The notes beneath the pieces were generated by a model that saw only the letters and a program-made list of their open reading frames with translations, ran no database searches and had not been told where the DNA came from. A stretch of 64,000 nt of DNA, from assembly GCA_002104985.1 (NCBI GenBank), contig MCGO01000131.1, positions 45,844-109,843 of the forward strand, in the 5' to 3' direction. Positions 13,753 through 23,721 of the stretch are shown piece after piece. The position numbers were made by a program, and so were the translations under genes. The DNA is from Rhizoclosmatium globosum (Eukaryota; Chytridiomycota; Chytridiomycetes; Chytridiales; Chytriomycetaceae). How positions within the stretch are numbered: position 1 is the stretch's first letter; the number at the start of each line of letters is the position of its first letter.

Positions 13753-14388
13753 ATGGGCAAGTCCACCAACATCCTCAGACTCGGCGACCCCCTTCTCGCA
13801 CGCATCTGCCAACCAGTTCTCCGCACCGAACTGCACAGTGAAAGTTTTGTCAGCCAAGTCGCGGCGCTCAAGCAAACTCTAACCGAGTTCCGGTTGTTGA
13901 ATGGCTTTGGACGGGCGATTGCAATGCCCCAAATCGGCGTGCCAAAGCGGGTTGTTGCCCTCGATCTGCGCCATTTAAACTCCGATTTAAACCCTGATTT
14001 AAATAAGGCGAAGGCGTCGCTGAAACGGGACTTGGACTGGTCGGTTGCAAAGGGCCCAATTGCCTTGGTCAATCCAGAAATCACGTGGCGTTCAGTCGAA
14101 TCGTTTAAGATGTTTGACGATTGTCTCTGTTTTCCGGATTTGCTGGTTCGTGTGCGGCGGTGCGACAGTGTTTCGGTGCGTTGGATGGATGAGAATACGG
14201 GCGAATGGAGGGTTGTTGAGAAACTGCCGCGGGACGAGGCAGAGTTGATTCAGCATGAATTGGATCATCTGGATGGCGTTTTGGCAGTGGACTTGGCGGA
14301 GGACAAAGAAATGGACATTATTACGCGAAGGGAATTCGAAGAGAAGAAAGCGGAATTGTTGAAGACGGTAGACTATCACATTGCGTGA
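13753..14388 (+). CDS. Divergent peptide deformylase
   Basis: Single-exon gene, 211 aa, matching the polypeptide deformylase fold that removes the formyl group from N-terminal formyl-Met of organelle-made proteins. The three family motifs are visible but altered: motif 1 is GRAIAMPQIGVP where GxGxAAxQ is usual, motif 2 is DDCLCFP instead of EGCLS.P (metal-binding Cys kept), and motif 3 is QHELDHLDG, an intact HExxH with both His ligands and the catalytic Glu. An acidic/basic insert of about 25 residues (DLNPDLNKAKASLKRDLD) follows motif 1. No clear mitochondrial presequence is seen. Because the catalytic Glu and metal ligands remain, activity is plausible, but the changed motifs could mean a different substrate. 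Confidence 0.8.
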   Translation: MGKSTNILRLGDPLLARICQPVLRTELHSESFVSQVAALKQTLTEFRLLNGFGRAIAMPQIGVPKRVVALDLRHLNSDLNPDLNKAKASLKRDLDWSVAKGPIALVNPEITWRSVESFKMFDDCLCFPDLLVRVRRCDSVSVRWMDENTGEWRVVEKLPRDEAELIQHELDHLDGVLAVDLAEDKEMDIITRREFEEKKAELLKTVDYHIA

Positions 14389-14452
14389 AATTGTATAGGA
14401 ATAAATAAGTGTATATTGAATAGATTCCTTTTTTTAGAGTCGCTCTTGTACA

Positions 14453-15409
14453 GTGACAATGCTGTTGATCAACTTTGACGGAGCCTGCAAAGAAAACCCT
14501 GGCAAGATCGGCGCAGCAGCAGTAATCTATGAAGACGGTCGTGTAATTGCTGAAGTGGGAGAATTCGATGGTGCACCGGATGGAACCAATAACATTGCAG
14601 AGTACCGAGGCCTTATTATTGGCCTGAAAACAGCAGCAGCGCTGAATCGAGGAAAAAATGTATCAGTTGAAGGCGACAGTAAACTCGTTATTGAACAGGT
14701 GATCGTCTTGTATTGGATCAGAGTGTCCATCGATGAACAACTGAAAGGGGGGGGGTATGCCGTAAAGAACGACAAATTGAAACTGTTGCATACAGAGGCG
14801 ATCAATGTGATAACATCTCATTCCCTTAAAGTGGTTTCATACAACTGGATTCCACGCGAAAAGAATATCGTTGCGGATCTACTTTCAAACATGGCAATCA
14901 AGCAAGAAAAGGACTTTTCATATATATCACTTCCGATAAAGGACCAAAAAAAATGGTATAATAAAGCTGCAGCAGATCCGATGAAACACGTTGCAAGGTT
15001 CAGAGCCTCCGTCACGAACAGCTTCAAGATAAAGAATCTTGATGGTTCCACAAAACCACAACCGGGTGATCGAATTGATGTGACCTGGCATTCTGACATT
15101 GAAGATCGGAAATACACAGACATCTCTATAAAACTGATGGACGCGGAAAGTCTCAGCATCTACGAACTTGCTTTTCCACACACATCACCTCAAACTCCAG
15201 ACTATTGTCTCGTGAACGAAAAATACACGCACACCAAAAAACCGTCGATCGATTTGAATGTTTTATGGAGTGTTGTTATACTTCGGCAACGTGAAGGGAC
15301 TTGTGGGAGTGGGTTGTGGGACTTTGAAATGGATGTCATTGAGTCTGAATTGACAAACTATCAGACTCCAGTGCCCAAACCTGGTAAATCACAATTCCGA
15401 AATAAATAG
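14453..15409 (+). CDS. RNase HI-like protein with extra C-terminal domain
   Basis: 318 aa. Residues about 1-150 form an RNase H fold: INFDGACKENPG (first Asp), NNIAEYRGL (Glu), VEGDSKLVIEQ (second Asp) and NIVADLLSNMA (final Asp), the four metal-binding carboxylates of ribonuclease HI, which cuts RNA in RNA-DNA hybrids. Residues about 165-310 are an unrecognised domain. Between IEQ and YAVKNDK the frame carries about 17 odd residues (encoded by 14699-14747) that look like a 49-nt GT...AG intron. Splicing it would need one more G in the nine-G run at 14748 to keep frame, so either the insert is real or the G run is miscounted. A decayed partial copy of this gene lies at about 17510-17660. Confidence 0.75.
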   Translation: MTMLLINFDGACKENPGKIGAAAVIYEDGRVIAEVGEFDGAPDGTNNIAEYRGLIIGLKTAAALNRGKNVSVEGDSKLVIEQVIVLYWIRVSIDEQLKGGGYAVKNDKLKLLHTEAINVITSHSLKVVSYNWIPREKNIVADLLSNMAIKQEKDFSYISLPIKDQKKWYNKAAADPMKHVARFRASVTNSFKIKNLDGSTKPQPGDRIDVTWHSDIEDRKYTDISIKLMDAESLSIYELAFPHTSPQTPDYCLVNEKYTHTKKPSIDLNVLWSVVILRQREGTCGSGLWDFEMDVIESELTNYQTPVPKPGKSQFRNK

Positions 15410-15447
15410 ATTTTGTGGAACGCTTATTCCATACAGAGATAATAGAC

Positions 15448-17484
15448 ATGATGAACCGAGTTTTTTATCAATTTCTCTCCTTTCTTTCAACAATGCTTTC
15501 AGCCATATCTTCCAACAACGAGCATCGTCCACGACCAGTGATGAAGCGGTCTATAAACTTTGCCGCCGCTGAGACTCCTTTCCCTCCTCATTCTGGCTTA
15601 TTGTCCTTCTCTCAAGTTGTGGAGTTTGCCCACCAGTCACAAACAGCCATCAACCACACTTTCGCCGTTACAGAAAGGGCAAAGCGCCGGAAAGGAGCTT
15701 CAAATCTCGTTTTGGATCACATTTTGCCAGCTCTGGATGATCCAAGGACTTCCTTCTCACTCCCGTTGGTAACTCCGCATCGGTTGAACCAGCGCTTCGC
15801 CGTAGCACAAGACAACTCCGTTTTTACCGTTTTCAGGAAGTCGTATACAGCACTGAAGACAGCTTTCTTGGAGATGGACACAGACATATATCCTGGCTTT
15901 CTTTTACGGTAAACGTGATTTTGGTCAAATGAATTTTTAATTTAGAACAGCGGACCGGTTGGGGTCGGGAAAAGTCACATTCTTTATATCTTGGTCGCAG
16001 AATATCGACTGTTGCGCTCTACTTATCGTGTCACTTACATCCATGATTGTGCCGAATGGAAAATCGATAAGTTTGGTTATATTCTAAGGGAACTGGTAAT
16101 GACGTTTTTTGATGACAAAGACATCAGCGGAAAAGATATTGTCGAATGGTGCTCTGCAATCGTTGAAAGCGACAAGGAAGAAAAAATGATGATGATGCTC
16201 AATGCCCTGATTGTCTATATCCAAACCAAGAACCTGCAATGGATTATTGTATGCGACCAATATAATGCATTCTACTCTCGCTCTGTTGTTGTGGACCAGT
16301 TTCCATTCACCATTATCGACTACCTTTCAAAAAAACGTGGCTCGAACATCAAAGTTATTATTTCGGCATCGGCAAATAATGAAGGATTTCCAACGGAGTT
16401 ACGTAACTGGTTTACACATGATATCGCTTCTCATAAGTTTGATGACGATGAGTTTGGAGCTTGGTGCAAGTATTTTCCACTCAAGAGTGGCAAAACAATT
16501 GACCCCAAATCAGATGAGGCACTGGATGCACTATACTGGACAGGTATTTATTTGATTATTATATTGATCGATATTTAATTTGCTATGTCAGGAGGTGTTC
16601 CGTACGAGTTGTTTCTTTTGTGGGCACAACCAGAAGCTTCTCTTGTTGATAAAACAAGGAAATATCGCAAAAACCGGATGATTGAGATGGGTAGTAGCCA
16701 TGGAAAGTTTTGTGACACCTTAACTGCTGAAAAGATGTTGAATCTCAAGGAGTGTATTGCTCGCATAGCTCTCGGACTTCCTTGCCCAGATTTATTGGTT
16801 GGAAGAGACGACCAATTATTTGATGTCACTCTTCAACCTAAACGAGGACGTTGTAATGAGTTTCTAAATCCCGTTGCTCGACGTACGCTGATAACTTATT
16901 ATGGTCAAGGACTCTTGTCCCCGCTTGCATTGGTTACGGAACTGATCTTGAAGGGCAATTACACACAAGACATCAAAAGTCAAATTTCGGCAAAATATTT
17001 GATCGTAACCATGGAAGTCTCAAAAAAGTTCTCATTCGAATACAAAGTGAAAACACAGACAGGCTTGTCGAAAGATGCACCCCGCAAACAATCTGTTGAA
17101 TTGTTGGAGATTGTTCGCTTTATTGGACACGAAGTGCCCCCAACTGCTTCATTCAATCCAAATCGATCAACATTATTTGTGCCTGAGTCCGTCAATTACC
17201 CTGGATATGACTTTTTCATATGGAATTCAAAAACGAAAACCATCTCTGCATTCCAAGTCACCATCAGAAATCCATTTTATAATCACACAAAGATTGACAG
17301 TACTTCAGCTCAACAAAACTGTGCTCATTGGATGACATATTGTTCTGCTAAATCATCGGAAGTGTATTGGGTGACACCGAAAAGTTGTCTTGGTGGTAAA
17401 TCTAAAAAAGCTGAAGGTAACCTGGTAGTCTTGTTTGAATCTATCTCCAAGCGTTATCCTGCTTTGGACCATCTCACACTTTAG
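15448..17484 (+). CDS. Crinkler/RHS-like P-loop NTPase with C-terminal restriction-nuclease-like domain
   Basis: Exons 15448-15908, 15951-16543, 16592-17484; 648 aa. The central part is a STAND-like P-loop NTPase: Walker A GPVGVGKSHIL (about residue 157) and Walker B-like WIIVCDQYNAFY, the DQ.N form typical of retrotransposon-hot-spot (RHS) and Crinkler (CRN) proteins. The C-terminal region has YPGYDFFIW followed by ISAFQVTI, resembling the D...Q.T core of the degenerate PD-(D/E)xK nuclease fused to CRN/RHS NTPases. The first approximately 150 residues show no LFLAK-type header and no clear secretion signal. In oomycetes and chytrids such proteins are often effectors or mobile-element-associated; which applies here is unknown. 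The gene is flanked by an intact and a decayed copy of an RNase HI-like gene. Confidence 0.72.
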
Positions 17485-17509
17485 CAACGGAGAGATTTAT
17501 AATAACAAG

Positions 17510-17660
17510 AGATTATTATCTTAAAGTGTTATCATACAAGTGGATTCCACGCAAAAAGACTGTTGTTGTCGATCCCAACACAGTAATTAGATAATAAGAG
17601 GGTGGTTTCGTACGTGTTACTTCCGACCAAGGATTAGAATAGAATTTCAGCTGACTGAAA
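17510..17660 (+). pseudogene. Decayed fragment duplicated from the RNase HI-like gene
   Basis: This stretch resembles 14812-14950 of the RNase HI-like gene in the same orientation. Shared blocks include ACTGGATTCCACGC versus AAGTGGATTCCACGC (around 14846 and 17540), TTAAAGTG followed by TCATACAA just before it, and a later block ending ACTTCCGA.AAGGA (around 14927-14945 and 17618-17632). The reading frame is broken by stops and spacing changes, so it cannot encode the domain. The rest of the interval up to 17762 shows no gene. Confidence 0.6.
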
Positions 17661-17762
17661 GTATTCGTTTACGAGGAGAGGTCGTGTATGGAAAGGGACA
17701 TAACATCTTATATTGAACTCAGTATTCCATAATAAGAAGTATCCATCGACATCCCCACATCT

Positions 17763-19722
17763 TTACAATTTCGCCTTCTTCAAGTTTGCAGCGTCCTGAG
17801 TTCTCAAAATACGACGCAGAATCTTTCCACTTGCAGACTTGGGAATCTCCGCCACAAACTCCACACCACCTCTTAGTTTCTTGTGTGGAGCCACCTTTGC
17901 GTCGATAAACTCAATGATTTCAGTATCGGTGCATTTGACGTTTGGCTGTTGCGAGATGGGTTAGTCTCCTGAATCATTCCGGATAGTATCACCTTCAAGA
18001 CAACAAACGCGCGTGGTACTTCTCCACAAGCTTCATCGGGTCTTCCAATAACGGCTGCATCAGCGATGGCTGGATGTTCGAGCAAGTAGGCCTCCAATTC
18101 GGCAGGTGGGACTTGGAATCCTTTACACTTGATGAGTTCCTTCAATCGGTCGACAATGTAGAACATTCCATTTTCGTCCACTTTGACAATGTCACCTTGA
18201 GAGAGAAGTGTTATTCACTTTTTAGAATGAGATGAGCAGTACCAGTGTGGAAGAAGCGATCTTTGTCAATGCAATCGGCAGTTGCTTTCGCGTTGTTGTG
18301 GTAACCCTTCATGACATTCGGTCCACGGACCCACAATTCTCCTTCTAGCCCTTGTTCAACGTCTTTGCCGGTATCAGGGTTGACGATTCTGGCTTCGATG
18401 TTTGGGATCATGAGACCGATGGAGTTGGGATACTTGAGCGCCACTATCAAAAGATTTCAGTCATGCAAATTCAGAAAAAAAGGCTATACATACATGATGC
18501 GGGCAGCAGATGGGTGACAGGCGAGGTTTCAGTCAGCCCATACCCAACATTCACAACAACGCCAAGTCTCTTGTGAACCGCATGGATAATTTCAGGCGCA
18601 AGCGGAGCAGCACCACTCATCATCCAACGAAGCTTTGGAAACTTGTAATCATCAAGCATAGGATGCTTAGCCATAGCAAGAGCGATCGGAGGTGCAATGT
18701 GAGCTCCAGACACGTTGTATTTGACGAGAGAGTTGACCCAGTTTGTCAAATCAAACTTTGGAAACACGACAACAGCACAGCTTTGGTGGAATCCAATGTG
18801 GCACGAAACAACCATTCCGTAGATATGGAAGAAGGGGAGAACGCCTGTCCATACATCTCCTGCCATCACTTCCCTGGACTTCTTTTGGTACGCATCATAC
18901 TGCAAGGTATTCGCAATCACATTATACTGTGTAGTTTCAACACCCTTTGGAAGACCCGTCGTTCCCGAGCTGTAACACATGTACGCCGGTCTCTGCATAA
19001 TTTCCTCCCGAGTGAGTTTCACAACAGGTGCCGGAACCTTGTTTGCAGCCGAGATTTGGTTGATGGTTCTACGCGAGGGTCCAGGCACAACGACGGAAGA
19101 TTCATCAAGGAGAATAATGTTCTTTTCAGCGATTCCGACTTTTTGGGCGGCAGCGAGGGCGGTTTCGAGGACGGCTGGGTGGACAAAAAGGTACTTTGCG
19201 CCAGAGTCTTTGAGTTGGAAGGCAAGCTCGTTCACGCTGTAGGATGGGTTTGCGGGGGAGACAGTCCCGCCGGCCTTGAGAACAGCGTGCACAATTGTTG
19301 GATATCTGCCATAATTAAGATGGATTAAGAAGGGGAGGAGGTGGTGGTTAACTCATGGGCCGTTGCAGTTTGTAATAATTGAAATGGAGGAGGAGCCACA
19401 CTAAACTGAATGTGATTTGGAGAGAAGATTGCAACGACATTCCACTTTTTGAAGGCAAGGGACGCGTAGAGAGCGGCAGAAAGGGCATCAATTGATTGGA
19501 GGAGCTGCTTGAAGGAGACTTTTGTGCCACTAACTGCATCGATCAAAGCAGTCGATGATGAGTTGTATTTGTCCTTTGAGAAGACAACGCTGTGCACATC
19601 CACTAGTTAAGTTTTAAAAAGATACTTAGGGTTAGGGAGAGTTCTTCTAAGGTGGTTGTGCGTGCGTGGGCCTTACAAGTCTCAGGAATCGCTGCCGCCC
19701 CAAACTTGCTTTGATAGATCAT
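17763..19722 (-). CDS. 4-coumarate:CoA ligase-like acyl-CoA synthetase, peroxisomal signal
   Basis: ATP-dependent ligase that activates a carboxylic acid (fatty or aromatic) as an adenylate and passes it to CoA. Exons, 5' to 3': 19722-19677, 19602-19353, 19305-18494, 18443-18243, 18195-17994, 17946-17763; 564 aa. Motifs: [12 protein letters not shown] (ATP/AMP-binding P-loop), [46 protein letters not shown], and [11 protein letters not shown] near the end with the catalytic Lys. The protein ends in Ala-Lys-Leu, a PTS1 peroxisomal import signal. The first exon encodes IYQSKFG...IPE, as in 4CL N-termini, fixing the start at 19722, only 32 bp from the ALG12 start on the other strand. Substrate cannot be told from sequence. 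Confidence 0.92.
19627..19638 (-). repeat. Short interstitial telomere-like repeat TTAGGGTTAGGG
   Basis: Two perfect TTAGGG units inside intron 1 of the CoA-ligase gene, about 120 bp from the ALG12 start. TTAGGG is the usual telomere unit of many fungi, and such short copies can bind Tbf1-type factors in promoters. Similar single copies occur at about 52892 and 63023, both upstream of genes. Confidence 0.6.
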
Positions 19723-19754
19723 TTTTCATCAGCGAAACTGGAGAACAAAGAACG
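19723..19754. promoter_or_regulatory. 32-bp divergent intergenic region between CoA ligase and ALG12 start codons
   Basis: The start codons of the minus-strand CoA ligase (19722) and the plus-strand ALG12-like gene (19755) are separated by only 32 bp. Promoter elements for each must therefore lie in this gap or inside the other gene. A telomere-repeat-like TTAGGGTTAGGG sits at about 19627-19638, inside intron 1 of the ligase, and could serve both genes. Confidence 0.5.
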
Positions 19755-21895
19755 ATGGAACCAAAAGAAGCGAAGGAACCCTCAAAAGAGAAAGAAGAGA
19801 TTAAAACGGAAAAGGACGAGAAGCCGCCTGCTCCTTTGGTCTCAATCTACTCAAATGCTGCCTTGTTGACAGACGATCCACAAAACATTAACAATTTGGA
19901 CTTTATTGCTATCATCCCTGGTAATACTGAATTGTAGCTGCTTAATTAGTAGTAAGTACTTATTAAACTATAGGCTTTGTGTATGATGCTCTTGTTCTTG
20001 GGTTTATGGTTTATGCAGTGTTTGCAGCCCCCTTCACCAAAGTAGAGGAGTCCTTCAATATCCAGGCTATCCACGATTTGATGCTTATGCCTGTCTCCAG
20101 ACTGGATCAGTTCGATCACATGGTGAGCAACGAGCTGTCTAGTGATAAACCACTGACATCAGCCAATGACAGTCCTTCCCTGGCGTTGTACCGCGAACCT
20201 TTATTGGCCCGCTTTTCATCAAGCTAGTCACTCATCCAGTCATCTCGTTTATGACCAGTGACGGCACAACGGTCCTTCAAACAGACAGCTACCTCTATAT
20301 TGCTCGAATTGCCCTCGCCATCCTGACAGTCCACTCCCTCCGCATGATCAGAATGTCTGCTGCAAGAGTATTTGGACACACTGTATCTGCTTTCTTTGGA
20401 ATTGTTTGTTTGACACAGTTCCACCTTATTTTCTGGGGATCGCGTTACATCCCCAACACTTTTGCTATGATTTTAGTCAATTATGGAGTTGCTAGTTGGA
20501 TTTATTCGTGGAAACCGATTACGTATGCGGAAGTTGTGGAGCAATCAAAGGAAAGGGATAGAATCTTTGGCAGTGAGTGATTCCCTTCGACTTCGAGGTA
20601 CATCGAAGGTATGTATTGAAACTTCTCGTATGAATAGGTCCTCCACTCTCTTTGAATGACGGCAATCGGAAACGAAACCGAAAGAAAGTAAAAGAAGATC
20701 CCGCCGCCGTCGCCAAACAGTTAAACTGCATCGGCCTCATATCCTTCATCCTCTTTGCCGCCATCGTATTCCGCCTAGAACTCCTCGCCCTCCTCGGCAC
20801 AATCCTTCTCTCCGAAATATTCATCTACAAACACATCCAACTCCTCCCCGCCATCCTCACCTGCCTCTTTGTCGGCATCACCTCCCTCCCCTAACACTCG
20901 CCATCGACACCTTCTTCTGGAAATCCTCCCCAACCCCAATGTGGCCCGAATACCAAGTCTTCCTCTTCAACATCCTCCAAGGCCGATCCAAAGAATACGG
21001 AACATCCCCTCCAAACACATACATCACGTCCCTCCTCCCCCGAATCGCAACCCTCGCTTACCCTCTCGCTATATACGCATACACACAAGACCACCGCGTC
21101 CGCAGGTTCCTCTCCCCCGCGGTCGTCTTCACAACCGTAATGAGTTGCGTAGGGCACAAGGAATGGCGCTTCCTCTTCCCAATCCTCCCGCTCATAAACC
21201 TCGCATCCGCACTCGCACTCACGCGGATCCACCGTCTCGGGACCCTCACCGCGCGCACGCGTCCGCAGAACACGACGGGGAGCGCGGGCGGGTTGCATAG
21301 GGTGCTTGCGGGCGTGGTTGTTCCCGTGGCGGTGCTGGCGAGTCTGGTGTTTGTGAATGTTGCGGTGGATGTGTCGGCGAGGAATTATCCGGGTGGGGTT
21401 GCGATGCGGGCTGTGTATCAGTATGTGTCGCCGAATGAGGGTTCTGGGGTGCTGCCGTATGTGCATATGGATGTGTATACGTGTCAGACGGGGGCGTCGA
21501 GGTTTATGGAGTTGGGGGCGAGGGAGGGGTGGGTTTATAGTAAGGAGGAAGGGCTTGTGGAGGATAGGCAGTTTGTTGAGAGAGGGTTTACGCATTTGTT
21601 GACGTCGACGCCTGAGTTGCATCTTGGAGAGGGTCCGTGGGAAGATGGTGATGATGGTGAGGATAATGGGAGGGAGTGGTTCAAGGTTCCTGGGCATATT
21701 CACGGGTTGAAGGGAGTGAAGGTGGAGTTCGGACCTGGTGGCTGGAAAGCATGGGTTGCTGAATCGATTGATAAGGTGCTGAAGGGAAAGATTGCCTGGA
21801 GACCAAAGGAGTTTGTGTATGGAGTCAAACTACCTATTGAGGTGTATATGGAGCCAAAGATTTATTTGCTGCAGAGCAAGACTTGGCAACAGTAG
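19755..21895 (+). CDS. ALG12: ALG12-type dolichyl-P-mannose alpha-1,6-mannosyltransferase (apparent frameshift)
   Basis: ER-membrane GT22 enzyme that adds the eighth mannose to the lipid-linked N-glycan precursor. Exons 19755-19920, 19974-20122, 20173-20572, 20638-21895. The family signature is clear: KVEESFNIQAIHD with the catalytic acidic pair, then FDHM/FPGVVPRTFIGP across intron 2, and GHKEWRFLFPILPL in the C-terminal half; multiple hydrophobic segments. The N-terminus is a charged Lys/Glu-rich extension of about 30 residues. The frame breaks at 20889-20894: ...SLP is followed by a stop, but reading one base back gives LTLAIDTFFW and continues to 21895. With one extra C in the CCCC run at 20888-20891 the gene sums to 657 codons plus stop. 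Sequencing error or a recent mutation; the protein is otherwise intact. Confidence 0.88.
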
Positions 21896-21976
21896 AAATG
21901 AAAACACTAATATACACCGACGTAATATTATTAAAGAGTTGAACTGAAAGCAAAGAATAGAGTGAACGAACATTCA

Positions 21977-22149
21977 TTAGAAATGAATCAAGATGGCTTG
22001 TTCTCCCTTTCCTTCCGACGGACAGTATGGACACTTGAACTTGTTGGTCATACTTCCCTTCCCCAGCCGTTTCAATGACTCATTACACACAACATGACCG
22101 CAAACCATCATCTACACAAGGAATAAGTAAAAAAAAGGGTATAAACTAT

Positions 22150-22199
<50 letters not shown>

Positions 22200-23669
22200 C
22201 ACTACACTACACTCACCATGGGAGGATTCTCTTTGGTTCCAAGCTCCTTTGAAACAGGACACGCGAATACTGAATGAAACCTCTGTCGATCCAAAAGCGG
22301 AATCTCGACTGGAAGTTCGCCTGTAGAACTCCATTCAAGACCACTCTGTTCCTTCAAAATACTGGACATTTTGATGATGGTAGGGAGAGCATTGACACCG
22401 ACAGAGATACATGTGTGGAGGGGGGATTCGGCGGGGAGGGAGAGGAGAAGACAAAAGTCGCGAGTGAATTGGTGGGAAAGATCTGACCAGGCTGTTGTTT
22501 CTGTAAGGGCTTTGTACGGGGATTGGTTGATTTTTGAAGTGTATAGGAGACAGCACATGAGTTTTTGGATTTCTATTTTTTGAATGCAATGGTTAGTCTA
22601 TGTATGATGCGTTTCCTGAGAGAGTGTTTGTGTATCTGTTTCCTTGAAGAGTCACTAGACGAAAAATCAGTTCGCATCCGCTCACATTTGCTTCTTCACA
22701 CTCGCTACGCTTGCCAGTCTGCAACTTCGGCAGAAAAAAAAAGACAGTTGTGCCTCCTTCCACAACGTTGTTTCGCAAATATTCGATCACTCCTCTCACG
22801 CCCGTAGACACGCACACATAAAATCAAAAAAACAATAACAATCACAACATACCCTTCATATGCTGATCCTTAAAAGCATTAAACTTGAGTTGGGCATACT
22901 GCAGAGCAGCATTCCGATCCCCAGACGAGACACCTGCGACACCAAAGAGCAGCTTCAAAAACTGGAGCCTGGTAACTGAGAATTCGAGAGTAGAATCAAT
23001 GTGAGCAAGTTGAGTTGAATGCGAGTTGACCCAGTTGATGGCGGGATCCAGGTTGAATTGTTTGATGTGGGACAAGATTGAGAACATGTCGTTGAATTTT
23101 GCGTTGAGGGCGTCATCTGAGGATTCCGTTGTTTGTGAGGAAGAAGAAGAGAGTTGGGCTTCATGGGCAAAGCGGGCAGCGAGAGAGAAGCGGCCCTGGG
23201 AGTGTGGTTCTTAGTTAACAACCACCTAGCTGTCTCTCCTAGCAAGAAACTCCTAGCAAGAACCAAACAAACAAACAAAACAACTTACTTCTCTAATCAA
23301 ATGCTGCTCAATCGCCTTGTTCAAAGTGTGTTCCTTCGTTGTTGTTGAAAGAGCGCGTGGATTCCAAATCAGGTCCAAGTTCGCATCTTGTTTGAATCGC
23401 TTTTCAACTGCCTTTGCCACTTTGGACGCGGAAGAATGAAGCGACTTGTGCGATTCGAGCGAGGCGGCCTGGCCTCGTTTCAAGAACAAAGGCAGCGATT
23501 GTAAGGCGGCTTCTGACTCTTCTGACTCTTCTCCTGAGGCTGAAGAGACTAGGCCTCGCACTCGAACTAGCTCGGCTAAGATGCCGTCAATGTGGTTCAA
23601 GGTCGTTGATGCCGTGGTGCCCTGTTTGTCAACCAACTGGCTCTTGTCAAAGTCACTCAACAGTTCCAT
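21977..23669 (-). CDS. RMD5: Rmd5/GID2-like RING subunit of the GID/CTLH ubiquitin ligase
   Basis: Catalytic RING subunit of the GID/CTLH E3 complex, which in yeast degrades gluconeogenic enzymes. Exons 23669-23289, 23195-22853, 22572-22217, 22111-21977; 404 aa. Visible features: HLIREGRFSLAARFA (CTLH region), NAALQYAQLKFNAF (CRA region), then the C-terminal unusual RING FACPVSKELGTKENPP, CGHVVCNESL and KFKCPYCP, lacking one of the usual Cys pairs, as in Rmd5. Intron 2 is about 280 nt, far longer than most introns here, and intron 3 (105 nt) contains a long CA/TG repeat next to its donor. Lies 52 bp downstream of the capping-enzyme stop in the same orientation. Confidence 0.9.
22150..22197. 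repeat. (CA)n dinucleotide microsatellite in RMD5 intron 3
   Basis: About 23 perfect CA units, followed immediately by four CTACA-like units (ACTAC repeated) up to the splice donor at 22216. On the sense (minus) strand this is a TG-rich tract just downstream of the donor site, a position where UG repeats can influence splicing. Confidence 0.95.
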
Positions 23670-23721
23670 TGCTTTTTAGTTTGTTTTGTTTTGAAGTTAT
23701 TTGTTTATTCATTCAGTATAT

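Noticed and set aside
18510..19328. 272-residue plus-strand frame opposite the CoA ligase
   Set aside because: The minus strand carries clear AMP-binding motifs; the opposite frame has none.
20891..21703. 270-residue minus-strand frame
   Set aside because: Lies opposite ALG12, is almost all Pro/Arg/His/Ile, and reflects the strong codon bias of the sense gene.
22593..22817. Minus-strand 74-residue frame inside RMD5 intron 2
   Set aside because: No similarity to the Rmd5 family, and splicing it out joins ...HMK directly to EIQKLM as expected.
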